Positions 63,919-64,000 of a DNA stretch of 64,000 bases are shown here, piece by piece. Under the pieces are notes generated by a model. The model was not told where the DNA came from. It saw only the letters and a program-made list of their open reading frames with translations, and did no database searches. Source of the stretch: Tritrichomonas musculus (taxonomy: Eukaryota > Parabasalia > Tritrichomonadida > Tritrichomonadidae); contig JAPFFF010000077.1 of assembly GCA_039105265.1 (NCBI GenBank), positions 124,001 through 188,000 on the forward strand, given 5' to 3'. The position numbers and the translations under genes were made by a program. The first letter of the stretch is position 1. Each line of letters begins with the position of its first letter.

Positions 63919-64000
63919 CTACAGTTCTCGTTGCATCTGATGATTCAACTGCAGTTCTTGTTTCATCTTATTATTAAACTGCAGTTCTCGCTGCATCTGA

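Larger units (their letters stand above)
1..64000. repeat. 30-bp satellite array filling the whole window
   Basis: Every base belongs to a head-to-tail 30-bp unit. The commonest unit begins with GTTGAATC or GTTGCATC, continues TGATGATTCAAC, and ends TGCAGTTCTC. All units share one orientation. Counting gives 1,468 units of 30 bp, one of 29 bp, 664 more of 30 bp and an 11-bp partial unit. Differences between units are base substitutions; larger differences between copies of blocks are whole multiples of 30 bp. The consensus is 40% GC. No stretch of non-repeat sequence interrupts it and neither end of the array is reached, so the array is longer than 64 kb. Such long, homogeneous arrays are typical of eukaryotic centromeric, subtelomeric or sex-chromosome heterochromatin, though a giant coding minisatellite is also possible. 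Confidence 0.99.
44070..64000. repeat. right register block, 664 units plus an 11-bp partial unit
   Basis: All units here start at a position divisible by 30. No further single-base gain or loss occurs over 19.9 kb. The block includes the 570-bp units, the 5.3-kb units and the subfamily with TTAATATTAAACGG. Confidence 0.97.

Noticed and set aside
1-64000. CRISPR array
   Set aside because: Units are directly adjacent with no spacers; the varying bases are point variants of the same unit.
1-64000. LTR element, LINE, DNA transposon or virus-derived sequence
   Set aside because: No non-satellite sequence exists in the window, so no terminal repeats, polymerase or integrase-like frames can be present.
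1-64000. Telomeric repeat
   Set aside because: A 30-bp unit with mixed composition and no G-rich strand asymmetry does not resemble a telomerase template repeat.
1-64000. tRNA, rRNA or other structured RNA gene
   Set aside because: The short stems repeat every 30 bp and no cloverleaf or other longer unique fold is possible in this sequence.
1-64000. Naming the species or a known satellite family
   Set aside because: I do not recognise the 30-bp unit with confidence. A search of repeat databases with the consensus would decide; none was possible here.

Overview
The whole 64 kb window is one continuous tandem satellite array. The unit is 30 bp. I count 1,468 full units (1-44040), one 29-bp unit (44041-44069), 664 more full units (44070-63989) and an 11-bp partial unit at the right edge. 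No unique sequence, conventional gene, RNA gene, mobile element, CRISPR array, promoter or terminator was recognised. Both edges of the window lie inside the array. About 40% GC, kilobase-scale higher-order structure and near-identical multi-kb copies point to a eukaryotic genome assembled from long reads. The species cannot be named from this sequence.

The unit has two parts. Bases 1-20 are an inverted repeat (arms GTTGAATC and GATTCAAC, loop TGAT). Bases 18-27 (AACTGCAGTT) are a perfect palindrome that shares three bases with the first. Two main unit types alternate irregularly: A-type (GTTGAATC, perfect stem) and C-type (GTTGCATC, one stem mismatch). About 20 further single-base variants mark subfamilies.

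Layout: 1-21.9 kb holds a 9.36-kb block present twice (offset 12,570 bp), with internal copies at offsets of 4,230 and 1,320 bp. 23.7-28.4 kb is a third, internally shortened copy. 28.4-44.0 kb is a patchwork of 1-3.3-kb copies (offsets 5,670, 6,000, 6,150 and 10,410). At 44,041 a single missing base shifts the register of everything downstream. 44.3-47.9 kb holds 570-bp and 1,110-bp higher-order units with their own variant. 47.9-50.3 kb resembles the left part again. 50.3-62.8 kb is a 5.3-kb unit present twice, followed by a 2.16-kb partial third copy. 62.8-64 kb is mixed.

Because 30 is a multiple of three, four of the six frames of the consensus have no stop. The minus-strand frame encoding the decamer NHQIQRELQL is by far the most open: 12 stops and one frameshift in 64 kb, with open stretches up to 6,279 codons. 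Its variation preserves an alternating polar/non-polar pattern. That is worth testing as a giant repeat protein or its relic, but an ordinary non-coding satellite is the simpler explanation. I therefore list these frames as open frames, not as genes.
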